Notes: generated by a model not told the origin, from the sequence alone. A stretch of 64,000 bases of DNA from Inia geoffrensis (GCA_036417435.1 CM070901.1:160290044-160354043), one strand, 5' to 3'. Shown: positions 34,881-47,064, counted from the stretch's first letter. Made by a program: numbers and translations.

Positions 34881-35934
34881 GAATACTCCTTTCTTACCTG
34901 CTAAGTAGAAAAAGTATAAATCAAGTTTAAAATCCATCTGCTAATGAGGAAGACAGAAGCTGACCTTCCCCGAGCTCTCCTCTCCATCTTTTCCCATCAC
35001 ACGAAGCACGCAGCCATCCATCAACTTACCCCTTTTATTTACTGACCCACTGAGCTCTGAGAAGTTCCTACATCTCCCTCTATCGGAATCCCAAAAGGCC
35101 TAGTTAGAGCTGCCAACCACAGCTAACAACTCTTTCTTTCTACAAATGGAACGCAACAATTACCTCACCCAACAGAAATGAGGCACCTCCACCCCCCAGA
35201 AAGACTCTTTCCACTGGCCAAATAGATCCCTCAAGGCCTATGTGCTAACCGAACAGACTTTACTCATAAAAGACCAACAACAACCTCGTTAAATGGCAAT
35301 TTACACCTACTTTACACATATTTACAACAAGTGATGCATTAAGTTTAGAAGCTAGAGAACCAGTTAGGGAAAGAAGTAGAGGAGCCTCTCTAAGCAAGTA
35401 AACTGACAAACTTAAAAGCGAGAACTGACAGCTAGGAAAAGGTTAAAAAGTTATAAAAAACAGACCTAGAAATTTTTCAAAATACCAGCCTCAGGGTATT
35501 AAATGCTCCTACATATTCAAAATGGCCTAAGGACACCACTAAATTATAGCCCAGGGCTATAATAGGTGGGACTAAGTCACCAAGATGATTCTTTTTATAT
35601 TCATTTTAGGCTCAAGGAAGTTATAATTTGGGGAATTTTTTTTCATCCAAAGTAGTTATAAGTAACATTTTCATTCAGAAAGGAAGAGAACTGTCAGATA
35701 TCTGAAAAATTCTACTCTTTCCAAATAAATCAGCTCTGAAAGTTTTCACAGGACTAAGATTTCACTGTCATTCTCACCTCTTCCAGCCACTCCAAACCTT
35801 CCTGGCTTTGGCAATCAAAATATTAAGGGGAAAACAAGACACAAGAGAATGCTACATTTAAATACCACATTCTGTTCTTCCTCAGAACTGAAAGAAAACC
35901 TATCAGACTAGTAAAATCACATTTTTCAATGTAA

Positions 35935-36480
35935 TAATATCCACTGTTGATGGAACTGTCATTTGGAACACCATTTTAGAGGGGAATTTGGCAATATTTA
36001 TCAAAACTTAAAATGTACACATCCTTTGTCCCCAAAATTTCATGGCTAAAAACTTACCCTTTTGAATGTATTCCCAAAAGTACATCAAGTCAAAAGTACA
36101 GAGGTGTCCATTGAACGAGGTTTTTGTTCAAGTGCAAAAGTAGAAACAATCTGAATGTCCACCAATAGGGGACAAGTTAAATCAACGAGGTACATTCACA
36201 CAGTGGAATACTATGCAACCATGCATTTAATGAGCTAGAGCTGTCTGTGTTCATATAAAAAAGTCACCAAGATATATTAGGGAAAAAGGCAAGATGCAAA
36301 ACAAAATATACAGTATGATCCGATCTATGTACATGTGTTTGCTGGTATATGTAAGAATTTTTTTCTGGAAGGTTTTATGAGCAAGAGTTAACAGCAGATA
36401 TCCTTGAGGAGAGGGACTAGGGGTAAGAGGTGTGTGGAAGGACCTTCATTTTTCATTTATAAACTTTCTGTACTGTTAGG
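35935..36480 (+). mobile_element. L1/HAL1-like fragment, sense
   Basis: aggggaatttggcaatatttatc...gaatgtccaccaataggggacaagttaaatc...cagtggaatactatgcaaccatgc. Confidence 0.7.
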
Positions 36481-37261
36481 ATCTTTTACTGTGTGCATAT
36501 ATTGCTTTTTTATTCCTTTCCTTTTTAGCAAAGAAGAAAAAGGAGGAGGTGCAGAGGGATAAGGAGTTGGTAAATCAGGGGGATAAATACCTAAGTAGGC
36601 CCAATACTTCTTAGCTTGTAGAATGGTCTTATCTACAGGGCCTCCTCCCAGGGACTTGCATTTTTTCACTGGAAGACGCTCCTTTCCAGCAATAGTACCC
36701 CAAACCCATTTCCTCTGGCTTCCTCTCTGCAAACATTCTAGATTCTATCGGGTCGTACAAATACCCCCTGACTTGGCAAAAGTCTATCCACATACTTTCT
36801 TCAAACCGTTCTCCAATCCTGCATTTGGCATACAATGTGGAAGTATTTATTCACATCAATCCCACTTGCCTTCAGTGCTCTGCATCCCTGGCACATGCTG
36901 AGGGGTCACCACTTCTCCTGGAAAGGAAGCTCTTAGGGTACACTGCTCCCAGAAGCACATTTATCCACATTCTGGCAGTGACACTCCCAACCTTCCCACG
37001 GATCCAATTCAACAGTTACTGGCTACAAGCAATGCCTGACACAAGGAAGATGCTAGGAATAGAAAAATGAACCAAGTACGGCTCATGTCCTCCAGGAGAG
37101 GGCAGATGCCAACACTAGTACCTGCAACCAACTCCGACATTCCCCTGAGGGGATCGCAAGACTGTCTTCACTCCAGTGCCAAAAGCAGCTTTGAATTCCA
37201 CCCACTCTTTCTGACAACACTCCTCCAGTATCACCAACAGGAGAATCATGGAAACCTGCTC

Positions 37262-37492
37262 ATCAATTGTTAGCATGTACTGAGTGCTACTCCTCATGAA
37301 GCACTGTAAGAAATACTTTACAAGCATTAATTAATTTTAATCTCCCAATAACTCAGTGCAGTAGATAAAATCATTATATCCTTTTTCAGAGAAGGAAATT
37401 GAGGTTCAGATTTACAGATAACACGCTGAAGCTAGGATTGGGACAGAGATTCGTTTGAATCCCAGAGTTGACATCCTTAACCACTATGCCAA
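37262..37492 (-). mobile_element. MIR SINE, antisense
   Basis: ttagcatgtactgagtgctactc...ctttttcagagaaggaaattgaggttcag...aaccactatgcc. Confidence 0.8.
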
Positions 37493-37689
37493 ATTGATTT
37501 CCCAAACCCTCCAGGAAACCGCGAGAAGGGCTGGGGAACTCACTCACTCCTTTCCCCAACGCACGGAGTGCTGGGGAACTACTCGGAAGAAGAGTTTCCA
37601 CTTTCACAGAAAGTATTTCTGGGTCAACTGTATCGTTGATTCACCAGCTAAACTGATCGCAAGACAAGGGGATCCTTCCCCATCCGGAG

Positions 37690-38330
37690 CCAGACGACCC
37701 TGCAGAAATCACCAGAACCCGTTACTGTACATGGTCTTAGGCCCCCGAGGGTGAGAACCGAGGCCTTGCCCCTCCCATGGCCTCTCCCGGACAAAGTGAC
37801 CATCGCTGCGACGGTCACTGCCCCGGCGACCTGGCGCCATCAGAATGAGCGCGTGCCCATACCACCCGCTGGACGACGCCCGGGGTAGGGGGCAACCCAA
37901 TGTCAGGGAAGGAGGGGAGGGAGGGGGTCGGTCATCGAGTGCGGGTTCGCCCGGCTGGGTCCGAGGATTCGCCAGGGCAGGACGGTCCGAGAGAGGCCGA
38001 CCGAGGCGGAACATCCCTGCCCGCTGCCCACCCCGGGCCCCTCCCCGGCTCCCCGAATCCTCCCCAAGCCAATGAAAGAGGCAGCTTAAACCCGCTTCTC
38101 AGCTCTCACCTTCCAGCGGGTTGCAGCCCAGCCGCCGCCGAGCTACCCGCACCGGCACGCCCCCCTTTCATTCACCTGTCGCCCCCTCCGGTGAGAGGCT
38201 GGGCAGCCGACTAATCATGGGTGCTCCTGGGCTGAGAAAGGCGGGCCCTTGGGCCAGAAGGTTGGTCAATGGCTCTGGTGCCCCCTCCAGAGGATGCGCT
38301 CTGAAGGCTCCAGTTCTCGCGGGGTGATGG
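37690..38330. promoter_or_regulatory. CpG island at the 5' end of ZBTB8B
   Basis: A GC-rich, CpG-dense stretch (for example around 37790-37880 and 38000-38060) in an otherwise AT-rich, CpG-poor region. It carries a plus-strand CCAAT at 38069-38073 and GC boxes such as aaggcggg near 38240. It is the only CpG island upstream of the ZBTB8B coding exons in this window. A divergent transcript could also start here. Confidence 0.75.
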
Positions 38331-38340
38331 GAGTTGTGGT
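38110..38340 (-). promoter_or_regulatory. ZBTB8B: Probable ZBTB8B promoter and non-coding first exon
   Basis: This lies in a CpG-rich block 4.5 kb upstream of the ZBTB8B start codon. Read on the minus strand, GCTGGAAG|gtgagagc is a consensus splice donor with GT at 38109-38108, so a non-coding first exon probably ends at 38110. Upstream are two ACTACAA-type motifs (38329-38340 and 38380-38399), which usually lie within about 100 bp of a start site. The exact start is not visible. Where this exon joins the coding exon is also uncertain: the best acceptor is cttggcag at 33649-33656, which has a poor pyrimidine tract. Confidence 0.6.
38329..38340 (-). promoter_or_regulatory. Second ZNF143/THAP11-type motif, inverted
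   Basis: GGGAGTTGTGGT reads ACCACAACTCCC on the minus strand, close to the ACTACAAYTCCC core. It sits about 40 bp from the plus-strand copy and in opposite orientation. Confidence 0.5.
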
Positions 38341-38379
38341 CTCAGAGTTCATTTTTCGGGCAAAGATACAGTGGACAAA

Positions 38380-38399
38380 ACTACAAGTACCAAGATGCC
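38380..38399 (+). promoter_or_regulatory. ZNF143/THAP11-type promoter motif
   Basis: ACTACAAGTACCAAGATGCC closely matches the long ZNF143 consensus ACTACAANTCCCAGNATGC, with two central mismatches. It lies just upstream of the inferred ZBTB8B first exon. Confidence 0.6.
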
Positions 38400-38814
38400 A
38401 AAAGGGGCAAGGACCAGCGCTTGTAAAAGGCTGGAGCTCGGTTCGGTCTTCTGAGCCCACTTGAGGGACCTGCGAAGTAACGGTGTCTTTGTCCGAAGAG
38501 CTAAAAGCACGTCGTGCATATTAATACAGCCTGGAGAGTAAGAGCTATAACCTGTCAGTCCGCACACATTTTACAACTGCCAGCGCTCTCCGCAAAAATT
38601 CTGGAAATGAGTGAAATGGTTTAATGTACTCAACAGGTTTTTCTTGAACACCCGCAATACTCTCTTCCCTTGAAAGGATTTCAGGTTTATATATACAAGT
38701 GAAACTGTTAAACAGCAGTACTGACATGTTCCAAGTAACAGTACAGGCACGTTCTGGGACGGTTGTGAAATAGCCAAACTGGTTAGTGCTCTCAGAGAGT
38801 TTAGTTCTAATGAA
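38400..38814. other. Upstream flank of the ZBTB8B promoter
   Basis: Unique sequence; no repeat or gene recognised. Confidence 0.45.
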
Positions 38815-39215
38815 GGGTGTATTCGTTTGCTAGGGCTACTGTAACAGTGTACCACAAACTGGCTTAAACAACAGAAATTTATTGTCTCACTAATCTGGAG
38901 GCTAGAAATCCAAAATCCAGATGCAGGCAGGGTTGGTTCCTTTTGAAGGAAGAATCTGTTTCAGGCCTCTTTCCTTGGCTTGTAGATGCCCATCTTCATG
39001 CTCATACACTTCTGTGTTCAGACTTCCCCTTTTTATAAGGACACCAGCCACATTGGATTAGGAGTTCACTGTACCCCAGAACCACGTCATCTTAACTAAT
39101 GACATCTGTAACAGTCGTATTTCCAAATAAGGTCACATGCTGCAGTACTGGGTTGTTAGTATTTCAACATAGGAATTAGGGTAGTGAAAGGGGACACAAT
39201 TCAACCCGTATCAGG
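38815..39215 (-). mobile_element. MaLR (MLT1-like) solo LTR, antisense
   Basis: gtattcgtttgctagggctactgtaac...ccacaaactggcttaaacaacagaaatttattgtctcac is the reverse of the LTR end seen at 24.8 kb. Confidence 0.8.
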
Positions 39216-39297
39216 GACAGATGGCCAATAAATAAATAAACAACTTAAAAAAGGAAATAGATAAAGTACATGCCAAAGAGTTAAAACAGCTGGTAAG

Positions 39298-39528
39298 GGT
39301 TTCCCTGGTGGCACAGTGGTTGAGAGTCTGCCTGCCAATGCAGGAGACACGGGTTCGTGCCTCAGTCCGGGAAGATCCCACATGCCATGGAGCAGCTAGG
39401 CCCGTGAGCCATGGCCGCTGAGCCCGCGCGTCCAGAGCCTGTGCTCCGCAGTGGGAGAGGCCACAACAGTGAGAGGCCCGCGTACAGCAAAAAAAAACAA
39501 AAAAAACAAAAAAAACAAAAAAAAAACA
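39298..39528 (+). mobile_element. CHR-2 SINE
   Basis: Flanked by AACAGCTGGTAA (39286-39297; 39526-39537). The tail is an (A)nC repeat, caaaaaaaac. Confidence 0.93.
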
Positions 39529-39549
39529 GCTGGTAAAGCAAAAAGAATG

Positions 39550-40090
39550 ATTTGGTGGCTAGGTTAGGCTGAAGGTCATGGATGGCCTCTCTCGGTTGGT
39601 AACATTCCAGCTGAGACCCTAACTAGAAGAAGTGAGCCATGCTAAGGTGAAACAGAAGTGCATTCCAGGCAGAGGAAGAGTTAGTACAAAGGCTCTAAAA
39701 CAGAAACAAGAGGATGACACCTGGAGTGAGGGGGTGAATGACAGTCAGACCAGCTTAATGGGCATGCAACCTGTGCGATCCTACGGAGCCCCACTCTCAG
39801 AAAGTCCCCATGCTTGGTTTAGTGTTCTGCTGCCTTAATTGCCCTTTTGCAATTCTTAATAATTTTTGAACAAGGACCACTATATTTTCACTTTGTACTG
39901 GGCCCCACAAATTATGTAGCCAGTACAGGTGACAGGAAATGTGAATGGATAGAGAAGCAGAGGCCAGATCACCTAGGGATTTGTAGGCCAAGTTAAGGGG
40001 TTTGGATTATTTTGTCTGTTTTACATGGGATGAGATACCTTTGAAGGAACTTAAGCAAGGGAGAGATATGATCTGATAGTAGTGGCCACA
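39550..40090. mobile_element. Ancient mammalian interspersed repeat (family unresolved)
   Basis: cattccaggcagaggaagagttagtacaaaggctc...gatttgtaggccaagttaaggggtttggattatttt...gagagatatgatctgatag, the same family as at 26 and 63 kb. 40091-40640 shows nothing else. Confidence 0.5.
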
Positions 40091-40649
40091 GTAAAAGATG
40101 CTAATTGGTGGGGTTAGGGTAGAGCTGGTAGAGATGGAGAGGGCTGGTTTAAAATATATTTTAGAGCTTGTCAACGACTAAACTGCAGCTCACTCTAAAA
40201 ATAACTTAGAAAATTTAGATAAAGATAATTTAGGAGGTAAAATGTCAGCCAAACATCATTGTACAATCCATCAGAGAAAAGCAGTTTATTTATCCCTTGC
40301 AAAAGCAGACACCCAGAGAAGGACAGTAGCAGTTACATCTTTACTCTCAGGGTGCCTCTTCTTGTCACCCAGTTCCCAATGACCAGCTCAGGACCCAAGG
40401 ATGATTGATCCTCATGTTAGTGGAGAAGTCATCAGAAGGGAGGCATCTCCAAGCTCAGCCTCTCATATCTTCTAACCTGGGAAGTCATGTAATTGGTGCC
40501 TTAACCTTAATTACAACCATATATGAAACTCACTCTGTGTTAGTAATTCTATATTTCCTGCATCCAGTATCCAAATTTAAGGTATCAAAATTTATGGCTG
40601 TGACACATATGCCCTGTGCTAGATAACTTAATAATAGTCCAGGCTACTA

Positions 40650-42090
40650 AAATAAAGAAGCTTTTAAGACATGGAAGCAACCTAAATGTTCATTGGCAGT
40701 TGAATGTATAAAGAAGATGTGGTATATACACAATGAAATATTACTCAGCCATAATAAAGAACGAAATAATGACATTTGCAGCAACATGGATGGACCTAGA
40801 GATTAACATAGTAAGTGAAGTAAGTCAGACAGAGAAAGACAAATATCATATGACATCACTTATATGTGGAATCTAAAAAAATGACACAAATGAACTTACT
40901 TACAAAACAGGAAGAGACTTACAGACATAGAAAACAAACTTACAGTTACCAAAGGGGAAAGGCGGGGAGGGATAAATTAGGAATTTGGAATTAACAGATA
41001 CATACTGCTAATAGAAATAAAAGCAAAAATTTTAAAATGGGACCTAATCAAAGTTACAAGCTTTTGTACAGCAAAGGAAATGATAAACAAAATGAAAAGA
41101 CAACCTACGAACTAGGAGAAAATGTTTGAAAATTATGCGACCGACAAGGGCTTAATCCAAAATATACAAACAACTCATACAGCTCAACAACAAAAAACCA
41201 AACAACCCAATCAAAAAGTGGGCAGATGATCTAAATAGATATTTCTCCAAAGAAGACATACAGATGGCCAACAGGCACATGAAAAGATACTCAACACCTC
41301 TAATTATTAGAGAAATGCAAATCAGAACTGCAATGAGGTATCACCTCACACCGGTCAGAATGGCCATCATTAAAAAATCTACAAATAACAAATGCTGGAG
41401 AGGGTGTGGAGAAAAGGGAACCCTCCTACATTCTTGGTGGGAATGTAAATTGGTGCAGCCACTCTGGAAAACCGTATGGAGCTTCCTCCAAAAAACTAAA
41501 AATAGAGTTGCCATATGATCCAGTGATCCCACTCCTGGGCATATATCCAGACAAAACTACAATTCAAAAAGATACATGCACCCCTATGTTCACAGCAGCA
41601 CTATTCACAATAGCCAAGACATGGAAACAACCTAAATGTCCATTGACAAATGAACGGATAAAGAAGTTGTGGTACATATATAAAAAAAGAATGAAGTAAT
41701 GCCATTTGCAACAACATGGATGATCCTAGAGATTATCATACTAAATGAAGTAAGTCAGAAGGAAAAAGACAAATACCATATGATATCACTTATATGTGAA
41801 ATCTAAAATATGACACAAATGAACTTATCTACAAAAAAAAAAAAACAGACTCACAGACATAAAGAACAGACTTTGGGTTGCCAAGAGGAGGGGAGGTAGG
41901 GGAGGGAAGGGGTGGGAGTTTGGGATTAGCAGATGCAAACTATTATATATACAATGGATAAACAGCAATGACCTACTGTATAGCACAGGGAACTATATTC
42001 AATATCTTGTAATAGCCTATAAAAGAAAATAATCTGAAAAGGAATATATATATGAATCACTTTGCTGTATACCTAAAACATTGTAAATCA
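40650..42090 (+). mobile_element. L1 LINE 3' part with ORF2 C-terminal remnants, sense
   Basis: Broken frames at 41264-41518 and 41406-41699 encode the L1 ORF2 C-terminus ([49 protein letters not shown]), offset by a frameshift near 41500. An upstream partial duplicate of the same 3' region at 40665-40990 (tggaagcaacctaaatgttc, atggatggacctagagatta) suggests two overlapping L1 pieces. Inactive. Confidence 0.9.
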
Positions 42091-42109
42091 ACTATGCTTC
42101 AGAAAAAGC

Positions 42110-42316
42110 TTTTTTTTTTTTTCCTGCGGTACACGGGCCTCCCACTGCTGTGGCCTCTCCCGTTGCGGAGCACAGGCTCTGGACGCGCAGGCTCAGCGGC
42201 CATGGCTCACGGGCCCAGCCGCTCCGCGGCATGTGGGATCTTCCCGGACCGGGGCACGAACCCGTGTCCCCTGCATCGGCAGGCGGACTCTCAACCACTG
42301 CGCCACCAAGGAAGCC
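42110..42316 (-). mobile_element. CHR-2 SINE at the L1 3' end
   Basis: Poly(T) then reversed CHR-2; flanked by CAGAAAAAG (about 42100 and 42316). Confidence 0.94.
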
Positions 42317-44307
42317 AGAAAAAGATTTTTTCAAAGGGGCTTTTTAGGGTGGCCTGAAAAGGGGATATTTCTGGCAATGAGGTATAGGAGATATTCTTAT
42401 GATCCCTGGATTTGATATAGTCTGTTGTGGAGCTCATTATCTCCAGACCAATAAAACCTTCAGAATTAAATACCCTGAACCTCAGTATATCATTCAGGGT
42501 TTAGTTGTAGGAAGCAGAAACCACCCTGGCTAGTTTAAACACAAAAAGTTCATATAAGAAATTAGGTGACACCAATTCTTGAGAAGGCTAGAAAAGTGGA
42601 CTCTGCAGGAATGACTCCAAACTATCCCACTAGGGTAGCTGCTACCTTTGCTAAAATCAGGAATGAGAGAAGTCAGGAGGCACCACAGTACCTGTTGAGT
42701 TTAATTTAACAACACACCTCTGTGACTGCAATCCAGGGATCACTGGATTCAGGGATCACTGCAATCCAGGTACCACCACGGCCTCGAAAACAGCCTCTCA
42801 ACCCACAAGGCTAGTGACTGGTACCCTGGAACCCGGTTGCAGAAACTCCTCACACCTCCACTGCCATGTTTGCCATCAGCAACAAGCAGCAGGAAGATGG
42901 CCTCCACCTCACTTCTGCCTTCCAAATCTTGGCATGGCATTTTAGCTTTCCAGTTTCTGCAGCACAGGGACACTGGAGGGAGGTAAGAAAGGATGCTGAG
43001 TGCCAATCAACAATATCCAGCACACCAAACACCATGGATGGCACAGCACTGTGACACTGATTATAAAACCTGGGAGCTACAAAGCAAAATAGAGAAAAAC
43101 TCCCAAGAAACTATTTCCTGCAGAAAATCAACTCTATCTTCCCAAAGAAACATGAAAAACTGATGCCACAGGCACCATTTGTTTCCCTTGCCATTTTAAT
43201 CATTTTGATTAAAAATATAATAGGGTATTTTGAGCTGCTGATTATTAGCTTCTGCCATACCAGAGCAATTGATTTATGTATCAGGGTATATCCCCCACTT
43301 TCTGGTAGCTAACAAGTTATTGACTACTGTCTGATGTTACAAGTCTGCTTCTGTCAAGAAGCACTCTTTCTGGAGTGCTGCAAAGGATACCTTCATGAAA
43401 ATTTCTAGTGGTTATGCACAAACTGTGAAGACCCACAAGGTAACTTTTGCTCTGTAAAAAAGGAAAAAAACAAATCCCCTACCCCTGACATCAGGACATA
43501 TTCTGGCCTGATGGTGCCCTGTGGAAACACTTGCTCCATCTGGATGGAGGGCCAGTGTCACGATGCCAGCCAGTTGCAAGTAAACAGTGGGGCAAGTACT
43601 TGACCCAATGTCCCAAGATCAGACACTGTAGACATTGACCCAGGTTCGGTCCTCACCAAACCACAACAGTCCTCCCACTAATACATGCACAGCGCCAGGG
43701 ACCTTGTGCTTTACTCAGATGGGTGCCAAGTAGGGTGAGGAGCAGACTCCCTTTTAACACATGTCAATGCTTTGCATAAAAACAGAGTAGGGTAGAAATG
43801 TGTGATGCCTCCTTTTCTGACCTGTGAGTATTCCTCAGGTGATGCCTGGTTAGGAATTATCAGCTGGCTAAAAACAACACTTTTCCTACCCTAGGTGGCC
43901 CAATCCATAGGCTGTGAAAAAGAGGTTTCTAAGAAGGTGGCATTCTATGATGATACCCAGCAGGCTTCTTCCCCAGGTCCCTTTCAGTTGCTTGCCTTCT
44001 CTATGGATGTTCAGTTTCAAGGTGTTCAGTTTCCCAACTTGGTGCCACATGTATTGTGGATAGAGATGTATAGGGACCAATAGACTGATGCCCAGAGCTT
44101 GGGTACAATGAAATCACCGAACAGAGTCACAATAGGACAATATATATTCTCCACAGACTGAATAAAGAATGACAATCATGGCTGCATGTTTAAGACCATG
44201 GAGTCCATGTGGACATACCCAACTACCAGACTGTATACAATAACTATATTTGATTTCTGTTTTGGGAAGATGGAAAAAGACTATTTACTTTTTATTACAG
44301 AGATTTT
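42317..44307. other. Intergenic DNA, possible old LTR-type material
   Basis: A phrase family (gtaggaagcagaaaccaccctggctagtttaaac, 42.5 kb) recurs at 54.44 and 55.48 kb, suggesting one dispersed repeat I cannot name. 43.2-44.2 kb has several short frames without clear homology. Confidence 0.35.
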
Positions 44308-44434
44308 TTGTTTTGGGGGTATTTTTGGCCGCACCGTGGGCTTGTGGGATGTTAGTTCTCTGACCAGAGATTGAACCTGGGCCCTGAGCAGTTAAAGCAT
44401 GGAATCCTAACCACTGGACCACCAGGGAATTTCC
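44308..44434 (-). mobile_element. CHR-1-type SINE fragment
   Basis: tttttggccgcaccgtgggcttgtggg...ctggaccaccagggaatttcc. Confidence 0.85.
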
Positions 44435-44686
44435 TGGAGAATTTTAATATACAAAGTACAGTTATTGTAAATATCCTGTATGGGATTAAGGAAGTTCCCT
44501 AATGGGAAGGAAATAGGGCCTGCAACCCATTCCCTCTTTCTCCTGGGATTTAGGGGGAAAGAAATGTCTCTGGTCAAATCTTGTAAACATGCTAATAACT
44601 CATGCTCTTGGTAAACACATTAATAGTACTTACTAGCAGAAAAATAACAGAGAATCCTTATCTATGAAAAGATTTGTTTTTTGTTT

Positions 44687-44891
44687 TGTTTTGTTTTTTG
44701 CGGTATGCGGGCCTCTCACTGTTGTGGCCTCTTCCGTTGCAGAGCACAGGCTCCGGACGCGCAGGCTCAGCGGCCATGGCTCCCGGGCCCAGCCGCTCCA
44801 CGGCATGTGGGATCCTCCCGGACCGGGGCACGAACCCGTGTCCCCTGCATCGGCAGGCGGACTCTCAACCACTGTGCCACCAGGGAGGCCC
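44687..44891 (-). mobile_element. CHR-2 SINE
   Basis: T/G-rich tail (ttttgttttgttttg) then reversed CHR-2 body, ending caccagggaggcc. Confidence 0.94.
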
Positions 44892-45329
44892 TATAAAATG
44901 TTTTTAATAGGATATACCTGCCCTGTCTAAACTGCTTACCATATATAACTCTGGAATTTATGAATTTATGGGGAGCATGGAGAATGGGGAATATAAACAG
45001 TGTAATTAATCAGGTGTAAGGTGGAGATGTTCCAGAACCAAAATAACCCCCTCTGTGTAAGCAATGGCTTCCTACACATCGCTCAGAACAAACCTCACCT
45101 GTCCAATCTAAAACTAGGACACATCTTATTGTTAGAGAGGAAGGACGCTCTCTCTAAATGGGGAGCTGCATCTGACAGTCTTGGACTTCTCCAAGGGAAG
45201 AATAATTTGCCTATGCTTTGTAATTGCTTTTATCCTTTAGATCATTAGTCTAGCATGGGGTAAGAACTATGACTTATGTGAGTCTGATTAAACAATTCAA
45301 TTCCTCTTATTACCACTCTTCAGTTTTTT
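44892..45329. other. Unique stretch, nothing recognised
   Basis: A 75-codon frame (45021-45248) lacks recognisable features. Confidence 0.45.
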
Positions 45330-46020
45330 TTTTTAAATCATGAATAGATGTTGAACTTTACACTTCCTCTACCTTTATTGAGGTGAATGTATGATTTTTC
45401 TCATTTAATTTGCAAATTAAATGAATTATATTAATTGATGTTTAAAATTGTCAAATGCATCTTGCATTCCTGGGATAAAATTAACTTGGTCATGATTTAT
45501 TTCCTTTTTCATAAATTGCTGGACTTGACTTGCTAGTATCTTTCTTTTTAATCTTTTCTTTAAAAATATTTATTTATTTATTTATTTACTTACTTATTTA
45601 CTTACTTACTTACTTACTTGGCTGCGCCGGGTCTTAGTTGCGGCATGCAGGATCTTCGTTGCCGCATGTGGGATCTTCACTGCGGCATGCGGAATCTTTA
45701 GTTGCGGCATGCAAACTCTTAGTTGTGGCATGTGGGACCTAGTTCCCTGACCGGGGATGAAACCTGGGACCCCTGCATTGGGAGCGTGGAGTCTTAGCCA
45801 CTGGACCACCACGGAAGCCCCTTGACTTGCTAATATCTCGTTTAGGATTTTTTGCATTCATATTTATGATTGAGATGGATCTTTAATTTTTATTCTTGTC
45901 CTATCCTCAGTTTTGGTTTCATGGTAATGTCAACTTCATAAAATGCCTTGGAGAATGTTCCCGCTTTTTCTCTTCTCTGGATGAACTTCTGTAGGATGGT
46001 AATTACTCCATCTCTGCACA
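45330..46020 (-). mobile_element. Antisense L1 ORF2 fragment with nested SINE
   Basis: cttgcattcctgggataaaattaacttggtcatg...tgctaatatctcgtttaggattttttgcattcat...tggatgaacttctg is antisense L1 ORF2. The CHR SINE at 45565-45820 splits it, with CTTGACTTGCTARTATCT duplicated. Confidence 0.8.
45565..45820 (-). mobile_element. CHR-family SINE with (TTTA)/(TTAC)n tail
   Basis: The tetranucleotide run at about 45565-45619 is the expanded tail. The body has three degenerate 'tgcggcatgcgggatctt' units and ends ggaccaccacggaagcccc. Confidence 0.88.
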
Positions 46021-46866
46021 GTCCACCTCTTTAGATACCAACATCTACACTCATTCTTCTTCCCAAACATCAAATATGCTCATCTCCTCCCTAACAGACC
46101 ACCTAAAGTCCCATCCAGTTACTGCATCTCACTGAAAGTCTCTGTGTGATGTGCAGTCTTTATCAAGTCCAGATGCAGAAAACATGATCTGCCTGTCATT
46201 CAACACTCCCAATATACAATGATAGAGAAGAAACAGGAAACCTGCAATTAAAAAAAACAACAACTATCATTCAAAAAGAAGAGATTGTGAACCCCCAGAA
46301 GTCACGGCGATTGTCCAAGGCATTTATTGAAAGCTCTGGGGCAGGAATAGTGAGGATTCCCTGCACAGTCAATATTGTAAATTCTTAATGAGCTCATCAG
46401 CCAGCCAGCACCTGGATCTCTTCTCTGGAAGGATCTTCTTAGTCCATTGTTTTCTATGTCCACATCTGAGGTGGGCATTGGAGAAAATGTCCTTCTTGGC
46501 AGCTGCCCAGCTTTTATTTTTGAAGTCTCTCGGCTTCAAACCCACCCTCAAAGCTCTGCTTCGTGAGGCCAGAGCTGAGACTCCTGGAAAACACAGTTCT
46601 TTTTTGCCAGCTGCCAATAGCAGATCCCAGAGGGAGGCTGCAGTTCTGGAACAGGGTGAAGGTGTATCCTTCTTCCTGTCTACTTATTCCCTCCAGCATC
46701 ACCTCAGCAATGATTTTTCACTCTGGCAACTGCAGTTTGTTCCAGTAGCGGCGGTTGATTTGGGTTTGTACTTTTCTAACATTCAAGAATCTATTTCATT
46801 GTGCCCCTCTCAGAGATACCAGGGATTGCAAGCAGCTCCTCTTCTCAGAGGTCTGGGTTCCAGCCA
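46021..46866. other. Unique stretch, nothing recognised
   Basis: Overlapping frames (for example 46388-46915, 175 codons, plus) are open but carry no recognisable motif and run into a palindromic transposon, so no gene is called. Confidence 0.4.
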
Positions 46867-47064
46867 TGGTTGCCAGACTTCACAAAGAAAAACACCGAAC
46901 ACCAGAGAAATTTGAATTTCCGATAAACTACGAATAATTTTTAGTATATGTATGTCCCCTGTGATATTTGGGACATATTTACATATAAAATAATTCATTG
47001 TTTATTTGAAATTCAGATTTAACTGACGTTCGGTGTTTTTCTTTGCAAAATCTGGCCACCCTAG
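46867..47064. mobile_element. Palindromic MITE-like DNA transposon
   Basis: The left arm GGTTGCCAGACTTCACAAAG and the reverse complement of the right end (GGTGGCCAGATTTTGCAAAG) match. The similarity continues through AAAAACACCGAAC to a centre at GTCCCctgtgatatttGGGAC (about 46957-46973). The arms are about 90 nt with roughly 80% pairing. Confidence 0.8.

Larger units (their letters stand above)
33650..37689 (-). other. ZBTB8B: Inferred 5' intron of ZBTB8B
   Basis: Between the coding exon and the CpG-island first exon. Contains MIR copies (33.86-34.06 and 37.26-37.49 kb), an L2 tail (34.74-34.88 kb) and a sense L1/HAL1-like fragment (35.94-36.48 kb). The rest (34.06-34.73, 34.88-35.93, 36.48-37.26 kb) is unique with nothing recognised. 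Confidence 0.55.

Noticed and set aside
41264..41699. Apparent genes encoding [20 protein letters not shown] and [15 protein letters not shown]
   Set aside because: These are fragments of L1 ORF2 in two frames, not host genes.
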